In this document: positions 4,039 to 5,531 of the stretch, in pieces
Numbering within the stretch: the first letter of the stretch is position 1
Layout: every line of letters starts with the position of its first letter
Assembly (NCBI GenBank): GCA_934613165.1
Contig: CAKTSW010000114.1
Coordinates: 1-5,531 of the forward strand
Origin: an uncultured Ellagibacter sp.
Lineage (GTDB): Bacteria > Actinomycetota > Coriobacteriia > Coriobacteriales > Eggerthellaceae
Reading direction: 5' to 3'
Length of the DNA stretch: 5,531 nucleotides
Program-made: the position numbers and the translations under genes
Notes under the pieces: generated by a model
The model's database searches: none
What the model was told of the DNA's origin: nothing
The model's input: only the letters and a program-made list of their open reading frames with translations

Positions 4039-5531
4039 ATGGAAAATAATGATGCACCCACCAAGGAAAACGGTTCGCGCGTGAAGGCGCGGACCGTTTT
4101 CTCTCGCTTCGCGAGCTACTACAAACCCTATCTGGGGCTTTTCGTCTTCGACCTCGTCTGCGCGACCGTGCTCGCGATCATCGATTTGGCCTTCCCCCAG
4201 TTCCTCAACTTCTTCACGCGCGATTTCTTCCTGCGCCCGGCGCCCGAGGTCCTTTCCGCCCTCGGGTGGATTCTCGCGCTTTTCGTGGCGCTTTACCTGG
4301 TTCGCACCGCGTGCCAGTACTTCATCACGAGCTGGGGCCACATCATGGGCGCCTACATGGAACAGGACATGCGCCGCGATCTGTTTGCGAAGTTCCAGGC
4401 CCTGAGCTTTTCCTATTACGACCGCAACAACACGGGCGTCATGCAAAGCAAGCTTCTCACCGACCTGTTCGACATCTCCGAGCTCGCGCATCACGGGCCG
4501 GAGAACCTCTTCATCTGCGTGCTCAAGATAGCGGGTTCCTTCGCGCTCCTTTTCATGGTGAACGTGCCGCTTACGCTGGCCATGCTCGCGGTGACGGCGC
4601 TCATGGCGGTCTACGCCGTGTGGCGCAACTACATCCGCCGCACCATCTTCAAGGAGAACCGCGAGCGCATGGCCGAGGTGAACGAGCGCGTGCAGGATGC
4701 GCTCGGCGGCATCCGCGTCGTGAAATCGTTCGGAAACGAATCGTCCGAGGTCGCGAAATTCGAACGGGTCAACCAGCTCTACACCGACACGAAGAAGCGC
4801 TCGTACCGTTTCATGGGGTCTTTCCATGCCGTGAACTCGCTGTACACCGGTGCGCTTTACACCATCACGGTCGTGGGCGGCGGCTGGTGCGTCGCCACGG
4901 GCGCGCTGGACCCGATCGACCTTGCGCTGTACGCCCTCTACATCGGCATCTTCATCTCGCCCGTTGAGCAGCTCGTGAACTTCGTCGAGACTTTCCAGAA
5001 AGGCTACGCCGGCTTCAGGCGCTTCATCGAGGTGATCGAAGAGGAACCCGACGTCAAAGACGCCCCCGGCGCGCAGGCGCTTCCGGCCGGGCCGGGCGAG
5101 GTGCGCTACCGCGACGTGCGCTTTTCCTACGATGGCGCCCATGACGTGCTGAAGGGGCTTACGCTCACCGTGCCCGCGGGCAAGACGCTTGCGCTCGTCG
5201 GGCCTTCGGGCGGGGGCAAGTCGACCACCTGCGCGCTGCTTTCCCGCTTCTACGACGTGGGTTCGGGCGCGGTCGAGGTCGACGGGGCCGACGTGCGAGA
5301 CGTCACGGCCGAATCGCTGCGCGCCGCGATCGGCGTCGTGCAGCAGGACGTCTACCTGTTCGACGGCACCATCCGCGACAACATCGCCTACGGATGCCCC
5401 GCCGCCACCGACGCGGAAATCGAGCGCGCGGCCAAGCTCGCGAGCATCTACGATTTCGCGATGAGCCTGCCCGAGGGCTTCGACACGGTGGTGGGCGAGC
5501 GCGGCGCCCGCCTTTCGGGAGGGCAGAAGCA
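4039..5531 (+). CDS. ABC exporter half-transporter (TMD-NBD), 3'-truncated
   Basis: The first 497 residues of a type IV (exporter-fold) ABC half-transporter, still open at the window edge; full-length relatives are about 580-600 residues. The membrane domain fills about residues 20-325, with hydrophobic helices near 32-57, 72-98, 157-175, 177-197, 266-288 and 292-312, and the coupling segment YMEQDMRRDLFAKFQALSFSYYD (106-128), where ERV/VKSFGNE-type sequence (215-234) also fits the family. The ATPase domain starts near 354: A-loop Tyr364, Walker A GPSGGGKST (388-396), Q-loop Gln436 in VVQQD, and LSGGQ (492-496). The sequence stops just after LSGGQK, so Walker B, D-loop and H-loop are outside. 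It should act as a dimer, with itself or with a second half encoded downstream. The ATG at 4039 fits the leaderless promoter; an in-frame GTG at 4081 is the only other sensible start, and no Shine-Dalgarno supports either. The substrate is unknown. Confidence 0.93.
   Translation, partial: MENNDAPTKENGSRVKARTVFSRFASYYKPYLGLFVFDLVCATVLAIIDLAFPQFLNFFTRDFFLRPAPEVLSALGWILALFVALYLVRTACQYFITSWGHIMGAYMEQDMRRDLFAKFQALSFSYYDRNNTGVMQSKLLTDLFDISELAHHGPENLFICVLKIAGSFALLFMVNVPLTLAMLAVTALMAVYAVWRNYIRRTIFKENRERMAEVNERVQDALGGIRVVKSFGNESSEVAKFERVNQLYTDTKKRSYRFMGSFHAVNSLYTGALYTITVVGGGWCVATGALDPIDLALYALYIGIFISPVEQLVNFVETFQKGYAGFRRFIEVIEEEPDVKDAPGAQALPAGPGEVRYRDVRFSYDGAHDVLKGLTLTVPAGKTLALVGPSGGGKSTTCALLSRFYDVGSGAVEVDGADVRDVTAESLRAAIGVVQQDVYLFDGTIRDNIAYGCPAATDAEIERAAKLASIYDFAMSLPEGFDTVVGERGARLSGGQK
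4065..4102 (+). terminator. Terminator-shaped hairpin inside the first codons of the ABC gene
   Basis: Arm 4067-4080 (AAAACGGTTCGCGC) pairs with 4087-4100 (GCGCGGACCGTTTT) over 14 bp with one G-U pair (4075 with 4092). Bases 4065-4066 can add two more pairs with 4101-4102. The loop is GTGAAG (4081-4086). The A-run before the stem and TTTT-CTCTC at its end give the shape of a bidirectional intrinsic terminator, yet it covers codons 9-21 of the ABC gene. It could be an attenuator, an end for the upstream operon, or coding sequence that happens to fold. The structure is certain, its function is not. Confidence 0.5.

Noticed and set aside
3973..5142. A 389-codon open frame on the minus strand opposite the ABC gene
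   Set aside because: It is antisense to a gene with clear ABC motifs, has low-complexity charged composition, and crosses the promoter region of the ABC gene.
1..5531. CRISPR array, tRNA or rRNA genes, insertion sequences, attachment sites
   Set aside because: Looked for and not seen: no regularly spaced repeats, no tRNA-like cloverleaf, no transposase or integrase motifs, no flanking direct repeats.

Overview
The window is GC-rich DNA with G/C-ending codons. It most likely comes from an anaerobic, high-GC Gram-positive of the Coriobacteriia (Eggerthellaceae type). The grounds are base composition, a zinc-ribbon YceD (DUF177) protein, a cytoplasmic esterase with nine cysteines, and a promoter that predicts a leaderless mRNA. 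The lineage is an inference; no taxonomic marker is complete here.

Layout, left to right. (1) 1-315, + strand: the 3' end of a yceD/DUF177 gene, closed by a strong hairpin terminator at 339-368. No rpmF (ribosomal protein L32) follows it, although that is its usual neighbour. (2) 418-1323, - strand: a complete LysR-type regulator. (3) 1324-1552: a 229-bp divergent control region with repeated GCGAA/TTCGC half-sites in three inverted arrangements, a possible promoter, small hairpins and a strong Shine-Dalgarno. (4) 1553-2854, + strand: a 12-helix MFS transporter. (5) 2888-3898, + strand: an alpha/beta hydrolase of the BD-FAE/HSL-like esterase type, 33 bp behind the transporter with its own Shine-Dalgarno. 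(6) 3899-4038: an intergenic gap with an imperfect hairpin and a TATACT -10 box placed so that transcription would start on the next gene's ATG. (7) 4039 to the window end, + strand: an ABC exporter half-transporter (membrane domain plus ATPase), cut off inside its LSGGQ signature. A terminator-shaped hairpin lies inside its first codons.

The coherent unit is genes 2, 4 and 5. A LysR regulator is transcribed away from a transporter-esterase operon, which suggests ligand-induced uptake of a small esterified compound followed by cytoplasmic hydrolysis. The substrate cannot be read from the sequence. The ABC exporter appears to be a separate transcription unit. The most unusual signals are regulatory: the half-site array at 1355-1453, and the leaderless promoter plus internal hairpin at 4005-4102.
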